From: Bacteroidetes bacterium QS_8_64_10
Lineage (GTDB): Bacteria > Bacteroidota > Rhodothermia > Rhodothermales > Salinibacteraceae
Assembly: GCA_003022505.1 (NCBI GenBank)
Contig: PXTQ01000008.1
Coordinates: 1 to 13,120, forward strand
DNA: 13,120 bases
Direction: 5' to 3'
Shown here in pieces: positions 1-7,955 of the stretch. The notes beneath the pieces are model-generated. The model was not told the DNA's origin. It worked only from the letters and a program-made list of their open reading frames with translations, and searched no databases. The position numbers and the translations under genes are program-made. The first letter of the stretch is position 1. Every line of letters begins with the position of its first letter.

Positions 1-232
1 GTTTGGTAAGCAGAAAGAAGCCGAGCGTCGGATTGCCGCGCATTGTATCCTTCGGATTTTATACGCGGCTACGGCTCACGGTCATCCCTCGAACATCTCG
101 CAAGCCCACACCGACTCGCATGTAAAAACCACAAAGCGTCCATCCTTAACGTTGTCGTAATCGTCACACCCTTCCGACCGCTTACCTTGTCCATACCTCG
201 CTGGATCGCTCACAAGCTACGAGCCGACGACG
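1..232. other. Upstream region of the response regulator, no gene seen
   Basis: No supportable coding region is visible. GCCGCG (35-40) and CGCGGC (64-69), with GTAT (45-48) and ATAC (61-64) between them, could fold into a bulged stem, but no T-run follows. I see no Pho-box-like direct repeats and no convincing -35/-10 pair. The last 30 bases before the ATG at 233 carry no Shine-Dalgarno sequence. The promoter of the two-component pair presumably lies here. Confidence 0.5.
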
Positions 233-940
233 ATGAACGAACCGCAAGCGGACGAGTCGCAAACCATTCTGATCGTGGATGACGAGCAGGACCTCCTCGA
301 TCTGCTCGAATATAATCTGGAGCAAGAGGGCTTCGAGACCGTGCTGGCCCGCGACGGTGAAGAAGGGCTGCGCAAGGCGCGAGAGGATCCGCCCGATCTC
401 GTCATCCTCGACATCATGATGCCGGAAATGGACGGCTGGGAGGTGTGCCGCCGCCTCCGCGAGGACGCCTCCCTGCGCACCCTCCCGATCCTGATGCTTA
501 CCGCGCGCGGCGAAGACGAGGATCACGTCAAGGGCCTGGACGTGGGCGCCGACATTTACATCTCGAAGCCGGTCGCCGTGCCCGTGCTCATCAGCCAGGT
601 GGAGGCGCTCCTGCGCACCACGCGCCGCAGCGAGACGCCGCCCGACCGCCTCCGCGTGCATGACCTGGAGATCGACCGCGACCGCTTCCTCGTCTTTCAG
701 GGGCAGAACGGCGAGCGCGAGGAGTTTCAGCTGCCGCGTAAAGAGTTCCAGCTTCTATACTTTCTGGCGGCCCACCCCGGCAAGGTGTTCAGCCGGCAGG
801 AGCTGCTGGACGAAGTGTGGGGCCGCGACGTGTACGTGGTCGACCGCACCGTGGACGTGCACGTGCGTAAGATTCGTGAGAAGTTCGGCTCCGACTACAT
901 CGAGACGGTGAAGGGGGTGGGGTACAAGTTTAGGGAGTGA
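233..940 (+). CDS. OmpR/PhoB-family response regulator
   Basis: A 235-residue DNA-binding response regulator, the usual length for the OmpR/PhoB subfamily. The receiver domain (about residues 10-125) has the acidic pair in IVDDE (D16, D17), the phospho-acceptor D60 in ILDIMMPEMDG, the switch T90 in LMLTARG and the conserved K112 in ISKP. A linker leads to a C-terminal winged helix (about 135-235) with the recognition-helix stretch VVDRTVDVHVRKIREKFG and the terminal wing ETVKGVGYKF. By family knowledge it is phosphorylated by its partner kinase and binds direct repeats in target promoters. The kinase gene follows after 68 bases on the same strand, so the two are probably co-transcribed. One small oddity is GADIYISKP where most relatives have GADDYI. 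The pair resembles PhoB/PhoR, but the regulon cannot be read from sequence, so I give no symbol. Confidence 0.93.
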   Translation: MNEPQADESQTILIVDDEQDLLDLLEYNLEQEGFETVLARDGEEGLRKAREDPPDLVILDIMMPEMDGWEVCRRLREDASLRTLPILMLTARGEDEDHVKGLDVGADIYISKPVAVPVLISQVEALLRTTRRSETPPDRLRVHDLEIDRDRFLVFQGQNGEREEFQLPRKEFQLLYFLAAHPGKVFSRQELLDEVWGRDVYVVDRTVDVHVRKIREKFGSDYIETVKGVGYKFRE

Positions 941-1008
941 CGGTGGGCGGATTCCGAGTGGCGAGTTTGGACCCGCACTAGCCAACGCTCGCAATACCCA
1001 ACTCGAAA
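941..1008. repeat. Mirrored short-repeat tract between regulator and kinase genes
   Basis: The 68-base gap is an imperfect inverted repeat. GCGAGTTTGG (961-970) faces CCAACGCTCGC (982-992), and CGAGT (955-959) faces ACTCG (1001-1005). The first half is G/T-rich and the half running into the kinase ATG is A/C-rich. No Shine-Dalgarno precedes the ATG at 1009. Confidence 0.5.
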
Positions 1009-2058
<1,050 letters not shown>

Positions 2059-2160
2059 CTTGCGATTTGCGAATGGCGATTGACGATTGTCGAGTGAAAC
2101 ATCGACAATCAGCCAATCGAAAATCGGAACTCGAAAGTCGAAAATCCAGAATGTGGAACG
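2059..2160. repeat. CGATT/AATCG mirrored repeat tract
   Basis: This stretch between the kinase stop and the marR leader is an imperfect palindrome built from one short word. The left half reads CGATT-type words (CGATTTGCG, GGCGATTGACGATTGTCGA). The right half reads the complementary AATCG-type words (TCGACAATCAGCCAATCG, AAAATCGG, AAAGTCGAAAAT). The core is GATTGTCGA (2085-2093) and TCGACAATC (2102-2110) with an 8-base loop, flanked by CGATTG (2077-2082) and CAATCG (2114-2119). No T-run follows, so it is not a classical intrinsic terminator. Confidence 0.75.
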
Positions 2161-2175
2161 CGCCCTGAAACGCAC

Positions 2176-2202
2176 CGGTATCATTTTGTTCGCATGATAC
2201 CG
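2176..2202. promoter_or_regulatory. Palindromic operator candidate upstream of marR
   Basis: CGGTATCAT (2176-2184) and ATGATACCG (2194-2202) form a perfect 9-base inverted repeat around a 9-base spacer. It ends 19 bases before the marR ATG. Half-sites whose centres lie about 18 bases apart fit a dimeric winged-helix protein, and MarR-family genes are commonly autoregulated through such sites. TATCAT inside the left arm could double as a -10 element, but no matching -35 is obvious. That the adjacent MarR protein binds here is inference. Confidence 0.6.
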
Positions 2203-2221
2203 CAAGCTGGCGCGCTTTTCC

Positions 2222-2692
2222 ATGAAGCTCTCCGACCACATCAAGCAGGACTCGTTCGCCTCGCCCGCGCAAAAGGCGCTGCTGAACGTGCTCGTCACGC
2301 ACTCCTGGCTCACCAGCGAGTTGAGCGCCACTATGAACGAGCACGGCGTGACGCTGGCGCAGTACAACGTGCTTCGCATTCTGCGCGGCAGCCATCCGGA
2401 GCGGCTTACGTGCTCGGAGGTCGGGCAGCGGCTCCTGGAACGCACGCCGGACGTAACGCGCCTGCTGAATCGCCTGGAACGCGAGGATCTCATCAGCCGG
2501 CGCCGCGCCGAGCACGACGGACGCTGCGTGGAGGTCGGCATCACGCCGCGCGGGCTGGATCTCATCAACGGTATGGAGGACGACGTGCGAGCGACGCAGG
2601 AGCGTCTGACTCAGCACCTCTCGCCCGACGAGCACGAGGCGCTGAGCAACCTCCTGGAGACGATGCGGACCAATCAGAAGGTTGCAGGTTAG
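2222..2692 (+). CDS. MarR-family winged-helix transcriptional regulator
   Basis: A 156-residue protein of the usual MarR length. The N-terminal helix (about 10-45) serves dimerisation. The winged helix runs from about 48 to 115: YNVLRILRG, the helix-turn-helix CSEVGQRLLERTPDVTRLLNRLERE, then the wing SRRRAEHDGRCVEVGITPRG, a typical MarR signature. A C-terminal helix (about 120-150) completes the dimer interface. The effector is unknown, and no cysteine pair suggests an OhrR-type redox sensor. A perfect palindrome lies just upstream (2176-2202), suggesting autoregulation. The aldehyde dehydrogenase gene follows on the same strand and could be a target. The last codons (KVAG-stop) are themselves written in the repeat word GTTGCAGGTT that starts the downstream tract, so the C-terminus may have been reshaped by that repeat. 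No Shine-Dalgarno is present. Confidence 0.92.
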   Translation: MKLSDHIKQDSFASPAQKALLNVLVTHSWLTSELSATMNEHGVTLAQYNVLRILRGSHPERLTCSEVGQRLLERTPDVTRLLNRLEREDLISRRRAEHDGRCVEVGITPRGLDLINGMEDDVRATQERLTQHLSPDEHEALSNLLETMRTNQKVAG

Positions 2693-2786
2693 CAAGTTAC
2701 AGGTTGACAAGTTTGGCGAAGCTCAGTCAACCTGTCACACCTGCGATCCGCTGAACTTGAAACCTGCAACTTTGAAACTTGCCAAC
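2681..2786. repeat. Nested inverted repeat tract between marR and the aldehyde dehydrogenase gene
   Basis: Three pairs of arms are nested: GTTGCAGGTT (2681-2690) with AACCTGCAAC (2761-2770), GCAAGTT (2692-2698) with AACTTGC (2776-2782), and ACAGGTTGAC (2699-2708) with GTCAACCTGT (2726-2735), the last around a 17-base loop. The two 10-base pairs are perfect. The outer left arm overlaps the last codons and stop of marR, and the right arm ends 11 bases before the next ATG. Confidence 0.8.
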
Positions 2787-2797
2787 CGAAAGAAGCC

Positions 2798-4408
2798 ATG
2801 CCCGACTCTACCGCCACCGCCGCGCCCGAAGAGGGCCGCCTCGCCGCCTGGCCGGAGCGCCTGCGCCCCAGCACGCTGGCCGCGCTCCGCGAGCAGATCC
2901 CGCTCGCCGGCGACGACCGCGACGAGTTGGCCGTCACCGCGCCATTTACCGGCGAGCGCATCGGAGCCGTGCCCGCCTGCACGCCCGGCGATTTGCGCCT
3001 CGCCTTTCGCCGCGCCCGCGACGCGCAAGGCGACTGGCGCGACACGTCGTTTGCCGAGCGTCAAGCCGTCTTCCGGCGCTATCACGACTTGGCGTTGCGT
3101 CGCCAGGACGAACTGCTCGACCTCGTGCAGCTGGAAGGCGGCAAGGCGCGCCGCCACGCCCTCGAAGAGGTGCTGGACGTGGCAACGAACAGCCGCTACT
3201 ACGCCTATCACGGCGAGGAGCACCTGCGCACGCGCCGCCGCCGGGGCGCGCTGCCGCTCTTGACGAGCGTGTGGGAGCACCACCACCCGGTCGGCGTCGT
3301 CGGCCTGATCGCGCCGTGGAACTACCCGTTGACGCTGGCGGTGAGCGACGCCGTCCCCGCGCTCATGGCCGGCAACGCCGTCGTGCTCAAGCCTGCCGAA
3401 AAGACGCCCTTTACCGCGCTCCGGGCTGCGAAGCTGCTCCGCAAGGCCGGCCTGCCGGAGGACCTGCTTCAGGTGGTGCCGGGGCACGGGGACGAACTCG
3501 GCCCGCCGCTCATCGACGAGGCCGACTTCGTGGGCTTCACCGGGAGCACCGAGACAGGCCGTAAGGTGGCGCGGCAGGCGGGGGAAGAGCTGACGGGCTG
3601 CTCACTGGAGCTGGGCGGCAAGAATCCGATGATCGTGTTCGACGACGCGCCGCTCGCTCGCGCGGTGGACGGTGCCGTGCAGGGCTGCTTTGCCAACGCC
3701 GGGCAGCTTTGTATTTCTTTCGAGCGCCTCTACGTGCAGAGCGACATCTACGACCGCTTCCTGAGCGCCTTCATCCGTCGCGCGCGCTGCCTTCGGCTGG
3801 GCGCGTCCTACGACTACGACGTGGAGATGGGGTCGCTCGCCGGCGAGGAGCAGCTGCGCAAGGTGGAAGCGCACGTCGAGGACGCTCGCTCGCGCGGCGC
3901 GGAGATTCTGACCGGTGGGGAACGCCGCCCGGACGCCGGCCCGCTCTTCTACGCGCCGACCATCCTGCGCGGCGGCTCGCCCGACATAAAGGCCGCCCGC
4001 GAGGAGACGTTCGGGCCGGTCGTGGTGGTGCATCGCTTCACCGACCGCAAGGACGCCTTGCAGCGCGCCAACGACTCGGAATACGGCTTGAACGCGAGCC
4101 TCTGGAGCCGCGACGTGCCCCGCGCCCGCCGCTTTGCCGCCCGGTTGGAGTGCGGCACTGTAAACATTAACGACGCCTACGCCGCAGCCTGGGCCTCCAC
4201 CGACGCGCCAATGGGCGGGATGAAGGCGTCGGGGCTGGGCCGCCGCCACGGCGCGGCGGGCATCCTGAAGTACACGGAGGCACAGACCGTCGCCGCGCAG
4301 CACGGCCTGCCGGTGTTCGGTTTTCCCGACTTTGTGGATCCTCGCGCCTACGCTCGTCTCCTGAGCAGCACCATCGGACTGCTGCGCTACCTGCCGGGCG
4401 TTCGATAA
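2798..4408 (+). CDS. gabD2: Aldehyde dehydrogenase, GabD2-like succinate-semialdehyde dehydrogenase
   Basis: A 536-residue NAD(P)-dependent aldehyde dehydrogenase. Family motifs are complete: PWNYP (173-177, with N175), the cofactor-binding KPAE (198-201), FTGSTETG (247-254), general base E271 in LELGGKNP, nucleophile C305 in NAGQLCIS, and ETFGPVV. The overall text, including QLEGGKARRHALEEV, the SxSDxVPALMAGNAVVLKP-like stretch, YDYDVEMGSL, YGLNASLW and GTVNINDAYAAAW, closely matches from memory the mycobacterial GabD2 type, which oxidises succinate semialdehyde to succinate. The N-terminus is about 20 residues longer than that type. Substrate assignment is by resemblance; another medium-chain or aromatic aldehyde is possible. 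No 4-aminobutyrate transaminase lies nearby. The MarR gene upstream on the same strand may regulate it. The ATG at 2798 follows the A/C-rich repeat arm and is the first in frame after it. Confidence 0.88.
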   Translation: MPDSTATAAPEEGRLAAWPERLRPSTLAALREQIPLAGDDRDELAVTAPFTGERIGAVPACTPGDLRLAFRRARDAQGDWRDTSFAERQAVFRRYHDLALRRQDELLDLVQLEGGKARRHALEEVLDVATNSRYYAYHGEEHLRTRRRRGALPLLTSVWEHHHPVGVVGLIAPWNYPLTLAVSDAVPALMAGNAVVLKPAEKTPFTALRAAKLLRKAGLPEDLLQVVPGHGDELGPPLIDEADFVGFTGSTETGRKVARQAGEELTGCSLELGGKNPMIVFDDAPLARAVDGAVQGCFANAGQLCISFERLYVQSDIYDRFLSAFIRRARCLRLGASYDYDVEMGSLAGEEQLRKVEAHVEDARSRGAEILTGGERRPDAGPLFYAPTILRGGSPDIKAAREETFGPVVVVHRFTDRKDALQRANDSEYGLNASLWSRDVPRARRFAARLECGTVNINDAYAAAWASTDAPMGGMKASGLGRRHGAAGILKYTEAQTVAAQHGLPVFGFPDFVDPRAYARLLSSTIGLLRYLPGVR

Positions 4409-4615
4409 GACGGCGGACAGCGGACCGCTGACGGCGGTGGGCACCCGTTTTTGACCTGCCCGCCCCGCGCGGTTCGCTAACACGATGCGGTGCTCGCTCA
4501 TTTTTCCTCCCTTACCACGAAAAACCGCCTCCCGCTGTTACTTCTCGGCGTTCTGCTCGTCAGAGCGCGGGTTGTTCCGAACACGCAACCTGCAAACGCG
4601 CCAACTCGCAACCGA
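4409..4615. repeat. Convergent gap with short-repeat arms
   Basis: This gap separates the aldehyde dehydrogenase (plus) from the zinc-ribbon gene (minus). At 4410-4437 it reads GGCGGA/CAGCGG/CCGCTG/GGCGG words, including the hairpin CAGCG-GAC-CGCTG (4418-4430). At 4582-4615, read on the minus strand directly after the zinc-ribbon stop, it has GGTTGCGAGTTGG and GTTTGCAGGTTGCG, the same G/T-rich word family as after marR. The middle (4453-4580) shows nothing I can name. Confidence 0.45.
4418..4452 (+). terminator. Possible intrinsic terminator after the aldehyde dehydrogenase
   Basis: A short hairpin (CAGCG-GAC-CGCTG, 4418-4430) and a weak GGT-GGGC-ACC stem (4436-4445) are followed by TTTTT at 4448-4452. 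The T-run is close to the second, weak stem but 17 bases from the stronger one, so this is a poor terminator at best. Confidence 0.25.
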
Positions 4616-4795
4616 TCAGACCTCGCGGTTGGGGCGATCCCGGCAGTTGGCGCAGCGAACGCGCCCGTAACCTAGGTCGACCACCCAGCGCGTCTCGCGT
4701 CCGCAACGCTTGCAGTGACCGTGCGTGACGTGCTCCTGCGAGAGCGCCGCCGACAGGTAATTCAGTGATCCAGTGATCTTCTTGAGGAAGCTCAT
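4616..4795 (-). CDS. Small zinc-ribbon protein, function unknown
   Basis: A 59-residue open frame running from ATG (4793-4795) to TGA (4616-4618). It begins MSFLKKITGSLNYLSAALSQ, which could form an amphipathic helix. Two CxxC knuckles follow: HCKRCGRE (C28, C31) and VRCANCRDR (C48, C51), 16 residues apart. This is a zinc-ribbon arrangement with basic residues around the second knuckle. A GGAG lies seven bases upstream of the ATG, one of the few Shine-Dalgarno-like sites in the window. The stop is followed immediately by the G/T-rich repeat arm that follows other genes here, which supports the boundary. It is divergent from the glycosyltransferase gene and convergent with the aldehyde dehydrogenase. 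I do not recognise the family; a small nucleic-acid-binding or ribosome-associated protein is possible. Confidence 0.72.
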   Translation of the reverse strand: MSFLKKITGSLNYLSAALSQEHVTHGHCKRCGRETRWVVDLGYGRVRCANCRDRPNREV

Positions 4796-5295
4796 AGCGT
4801 GTCTCCGCTTTCGTTCACAATCTCGTTTTCAGTGGCGAAAATCCCACCTCGCGCGGATTGTTCAGAGCCGAAAGCGCTTCGCACGGCAAGCTTAATGCTT
4901 TCTTATCACCGCGAGAACGGTTTCTTGACTTGGTAGCGCTCCCACAAAAAAAGATGGAAAAAGAAGAGAAGGAAAGGAAGAGCGTTTACGTGATGAGGAA
5001 AGCGCCTGAGCAAAAATTATCCGGCATCTCGCTTGACAAACGAGCCGCAGGCGACTCACGTAGCGTAGCGAAGTAAACGACGACCGACGGCTGACGAATT
5101 TCAAACGTTCACGCGGTCGTCAGCCTGTCTGCCACAGGCAGGTCGTCGTTGGTCCATCGTTTACTCCGCCTTCGGCTCCGTCAGTCGGCCTTCGGCCTCG
5201 TGTGGGGCCGCGGACGTTTTGCGGACCCGCTTATTGTCCACATCCTCTCGTTCTTTCGTTCACTCATCCATTCTTTCCTTCCTCCTTCCGTACCG
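4796..5295. other. 500-base divergent intergenic region, no supportable gene
   Basis: This region lies between the start of the zinc-ribbon gene and the glycosyltransferase start. Weak open frames cross it, but their codons are largely repeat sequence. It contains a near-pure purine run (4945-4982, one T), a large imperfect inverted repeat (5040-5200) and a pyrimidine-rich run (5237-5290). The purine and pyrimidine runs mirror each other across the same centre. Promoters for both divergent genes should lie here, but I cannot point to one. Confidence 0.5.
5040..5200. repeat. Large imperfect inverted repeat in the divergent region
   Basis: GGCTGACGA (5089-5097) pairs with TCGTCAGCC (5117-5125), and GTAAACGA (5073-5080) pairs with TCGTTTAC (5157-5164). 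Further out, GAGCCGCAGGCGACT (about 5042-5056) resembles the reverse complement of AGTCGGCCTTCGGCCTC (5182-5198). The right arm has an extra small hairpin, CTGCC-ACA-GGCAG (about 5129-5141), and two G/C stems around TTC loops (5167-5200). No T-run follows. Confidence 0.7.
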
Positions 5296-6771
5296 ATGAT
5301 AACCGTTCTCGCCGCGCTGTACGCGCTGGCGCTCGCTGTGCTGCTCGTCTACGGGCTGAACCTGCTCGTCCTCAGCCTCACGCGCATCGCCTCGGATCGC
5401 CTGCGTCCCGGCACGCCGCCGCCTGACCCGGAGGCCGCACCGCCGCATTCCGACGACGATTGGCCTGCCGTGACCGTGCAACTGCCGCTCTACAACGAAG
5501 CGCACGTCGCGCGTCGTCTCATCAACGCCTGCGCCCGGCTCGACTACCCGAAGCGCAAGCTCGACATCCAGGTGCTCGACGACTCGACCGACGACACCAC
5601 CGAGCGGGCTGCCCGATGCGTGCGGCACTGGCAGGAGCGCGGCGTCGACATTACGCTCATTCACCGCGACGACCGCAACGGTTACAAGGCGGGCGCGCTG
5701 AAGAACGGCCTGCGCCTGGCGCGCGGTGAACTGATCGCGGTCTTCGATGCCGACTTCGCGCCGCAACCGGACTTTTTGCGCCGCATCGTGCCGCGCTTCG
5801 ACGACGAAGACATTGGCATGGTGCAGGCGCGCTGGGGCCACCTCAACGACGACCGTTCGCTCCTGACGCGCCTGCAGGCGCTGGGGCTGGACACGCACTT
5901 CGCCGTTGAGCAGCACGCTCGCCACGCCGTCGGCTGTTTTATCAACTTCAACGGCACCGCCGGCTGCTGGCGACGCCGCTGCATCGAAGACGCGGGCGGC
6001 TGGCACACCGACACGCTCACCGAGGACCTGGATCTAAGCTACCGCGCGCAACTGGAAGGGTGGCGGTTTCGGTACGTGCCCGCGCTGGAGGTGCCCGCCG
6101 AGCTGCCCCCCGACCTGAACGCCCTGCGCGCGCAGCAATTCCGGTGGACGAAAGGGGGCGTGAAGACGGCGCGCAAGCTGCTGGGTCGCCTGTGGTTCTC
6201 CGATAATCCGCTTGGCGCGCGCCTTCAAGGCGCGATGCACCTGAGCGCCTATGGGCTGTACCCGTTCGTGCTGGTGGCCGCCGCCCTGCACGCGCCGCTG
6301 CTCGTGAGCCATGCCGTTGCGGGCGCGCCCGGCCTCGGCTTCTTTACAGCGATGAGCGCGGGCCTCGTCGGCTTCGCCGGCTTCGTGCTCGCTCTCGTCG
6401 TGGCGCAGCGGGCGCTTTATCCTGATTGGAAGCACCGACTCCGTGCGCTGCCGCTCTACGTGGCCGGCAGCATGGGGCTGGCCGTCAGCAACACGCGTGC
6501 CGTGTGGCAGGCCCTGCGCGGGCGCCGGAGCGCCTTCTCGCGCACGCCCAAGCACAACACGCACTCCGGACGCGCCTGGCACGAAAGCCGCTACGCCCTG
6601 CGTTGTCTTCCCGCCGTCGCCTGGGCCGAGCTGGGCGCGGCGCTGTACTGCGGCCTCGGCCTCGTCGCGCTCGTCGCCGTCGGCGCATGGACGGCGCTGC
6701 CGTTTCAGGTGCTCTTTACCGTCGGCTTCGGCCTCGCGGCGGCAGCCAGTTTCCGGCAGGCCCAATCGTAA
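5296..6771 (+). CDS. Membrane GT2 glycosyltransferase, cellulose-synthase/CslA-like
   Basis: A 491-residue processive-type family 2 glycosyltransferase. One N-terminal membrane segment (about 5-29) precedes the cytoplasmic GT-A domain, which has VQLPLYNE (61-68), D95/D96 in VLDDSTDD, the metal-binding D151-A-D153, TED (242-244, catalytic base) and QQFRW (280-284). This set is typical of cellulose-synthase and mannan-synthase relatives. Several membrane helices follow (roughly 310-335, 345-370, 390-410, 445-485). It should polymerise or add sugars from a nucleotide-sugar donor at the inner membrane; donor and product cannot be read. No PilZ or partner subunit is visible nearby. I chose ATG 5296 because it starts directly at TM1; an in-frame upstream codon at 5149 would translate inverted-repeat and pyrimidine-tract sequence. 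Confidence 0.9.
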   Translation: MITVLAALYALALAVLLVYGLNLLVLSLTRIASDRLRPGTPPPDPEAAPPHSDDDWPAVTVQLPLYNEAHVARRLINACARLDYPKRKLDIQVLDDSTDDTTERAARCVRHWQERGVDITLIHRDDRNGYKAGALKNGLRLARGELIAVFDADFAPQPDFLRRIVPRFDDEDIGMVQARWGHLNDDRSLLTRLQALGLDTHFAVEQHARHAVGCFINFNGTAGCWRRRCIEDAGGWHTDTLTEDLDLSYRAQLEGWRFRYVPALEVPAELPPDLNALRAQQFRWTKGGVKTARKLLGRLWFSDNPLGARLQGAMHLSAYGLYPFVLVAAALHAPLLVSHAVAGAPGLGFFTAMSAGLVGFAGFVLALVVAQRALYPDWKHRLRALPLYVAGSMGLAVSNTRAVWQALRGRRSAFSRTPKHNTHSGRAWHESRYALRCLPAVAWAELGAALYCGLGLVALVAVGAWTALPFQVLFTVGFGLAAAASFRQAQS

Positions 6772-7277
6772 TTCGTACGCTTTTGGGTCGTGCATTCGTT
6801 AATCGGGCGACCTGCTGACGTGACAGACGTGCCGACGTGAAGAACTTGACTGACCCATCGGCCACGCCCCAAACGGAACTTACCCGACGTGCCCCGGATT
6901 CGATGCGCTTGCACGCGCACTTCTCTCGCTCCGTTCTCACCTGCGCCGGCGCGTTCGCCCTCGCTGTCCGCACCGTTTTTTACACCAACGCATCCATCGA
7001 GTCGCGCCAAACTCTTTTATTGATGTGAACGTGGCTCACTGAAACTATCCGAGCGGACGTACCTGACGGCGCTTACGGGTCCCGTGGACGATAGGATAGG
7101 ATGAGGGGACGTTTTTATGTTGCAACGTGGTCTTTTCCTTCTATCTTCTTATCCTCGTATTCTCCTATCGCTACGAGGTGCTCGCTCCGTTGAAATCTGG
7201 CATGTGCGGATCCGTAAACGGGGCGTGGAAGTTGTTTGCAACTTGAAACCTGCAAACCTGTCAACCTGAAACTAGAT
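6772..7277. other. 506-base gap between glycosyltransferase and TPR genes
   Basis: No gene is supportable. The gap has three GACGTG words about 9-12 bases apart (6815-6839) and an inverted pair, CGATAGGA (7089-7096) and TCCTATCG (7163-7170), each set in ATAGGA-like or CTATC/TATCC-like words. A final A/C-rich tract runs into the TPR gene. A 63-codon frame at 6837-7028 begins with GTG inside the GACGTG repeats and has no family features. Confidence 0.5.
7236..7275 (+). repeat. A/C-rich AACTTGAAACCTGC leader tract of the TPR gene
   Basis: Short degenerate units (GCAACTTGAAACC, TGCAAACC, TGTCAACC, TGAAAC) end three bases before the ATG at 7278. They are the same word family as the tracts before the aldehyde dehydrogenase and anmK genes. 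Confidence 0.65.
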
Positions 7278-7955
7278 ATGCTCTCGGCTACGCTCAGCAA
7301 GGCCTACCAGCGTCTCAAACAAGGCGAACCGAGCGAGGCGCTTCCGCTTCTGGAACGACTTGTCGAGCAGCTACCCACCTACGTGACGCCGCACGTGCTG
7401 ATGGCCTGGGCGCATGAGGCGCAAGACGAGCAGAGCGCGGCGTTGGAGTGCTGGCAGCGCGCCTACTTTCTGATGCCGAACAGCCCTGCCGTGCAGGAGG
7501 GCTTGCAGCGCGTCATGGAAGTTGCTGCACCGGAGCCGCCTTCCTCGTCCTCCCCCGCAACGGACGAGACCGCGCCCGCTGCTGAACCGGAAGCGCCCGC
7601 TCCGGATGAACAACCCGCGGCGGAGGACCTGCCCTTCGACTTGTCCGAGGAGGCGCGCGCCGAGACGACGGAGGAAGCGCCCGAGTTTGACAACCTGGAC
7701 GGGCTCATCGACGAGCTGGAGAGCGCCCGCATCGAGCCGGATCCCGACCTCGAAGACGCCCCGGAACCCGACCTCGACACGGAAATCGACGACGTCGTCT
7801 CCGAAACGCTGGCGCGCATCTACGAGACGCAGGAGCAGTACGCGGAGGCTGCCGTCGTCTATCGCCAGCTGGCCCAGCAGGAACCGGCCCGCGCCGAAGA
7901 ACTGCTCGACCGGGCCGTTCGGCTCGAACGCCGCGCCGAAAGATCAGGTGAGTAA
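7278..7955 (+). CDS. Acidic TPR protein
   Basis: A 225-residue soluble protein. Residues 1-80 read as two TPR-like helical hairpins (AYQRLKQGEPSEALPLLERL, then PHVLMAWAHEAQDEQSAALE and a partner helix with AYFLMPNSP). Residues 85-165 are a low-complexity linker rich in Pro, Ala, Glu and Asp. A further TPR-like pair follows at about 170-200 (LARIYETQEQYAEAAVVYRQLAQQEP), then a charged tail. No signal peptide is present. TPRs usually mediate protein-protein contact; the partner is unknown. ATG 7278 is chosen because an in-frame TTG at 7236 would translate only the repeat tract (giving QLETCKPVNLKL). anmK follows on the same strand after 102 bases. Confidence 0.85.
   Translation: MLSATLSKAYQRLKQGEPSEALPLLERLVEQLPTYVTPHVLMAWAHEAQDEQSAALECWQRAYFLMPNSPAVQEGLQRVMEVAAPEPPSSSSPATDETAPAAEPEAPAPDEQPAAEDLPFDLSEEARAETTEEAPEFDNLDGLIDELESARIEPDPDLEDAPEPDLDTEIDDVVSETLARIYETQEQYAEAAVVYRQLAQQEPARAEELLDRAVRLERRAERSGE

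Noticed and set aside
2059..2160. Intrinsic terminator for the two-component operon
   Set aside because: The hairpin is good, but no T-run follows on the plus strand and the inverted similarity extends far beyond a terminator.
3602..4501. Long minus-strand open frame opposite the aldehyde dehydrogenase, with GGAGG before its ATG
   Set aside because: It is a high-GC shadow of a clearly functional gene, and its protein has no family features.
4485..4675. Two short plus-strand frames, one with a signal-peptide-like start (MLAHFSSL...LPLLLLGVLLV)
   Set aside because: They run through the repeat tract and lie antisense to the better supported zinc-ribbon gene; there is no ribosome-binding site or family resemblance.
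4858..5076. 72-codon plus-strand frame with a lysine/glutamate-rich middle
   Set aside because: Its codons come from the purine run and the inverted repeat, and the composition is not protein-like.
6837..7028. 63-codon frame starting with GTG in the gap before the TPR gene
   Set aside because: It starts inside GACGTG repeats, has no ribosome-binding site and no recognisable domain.
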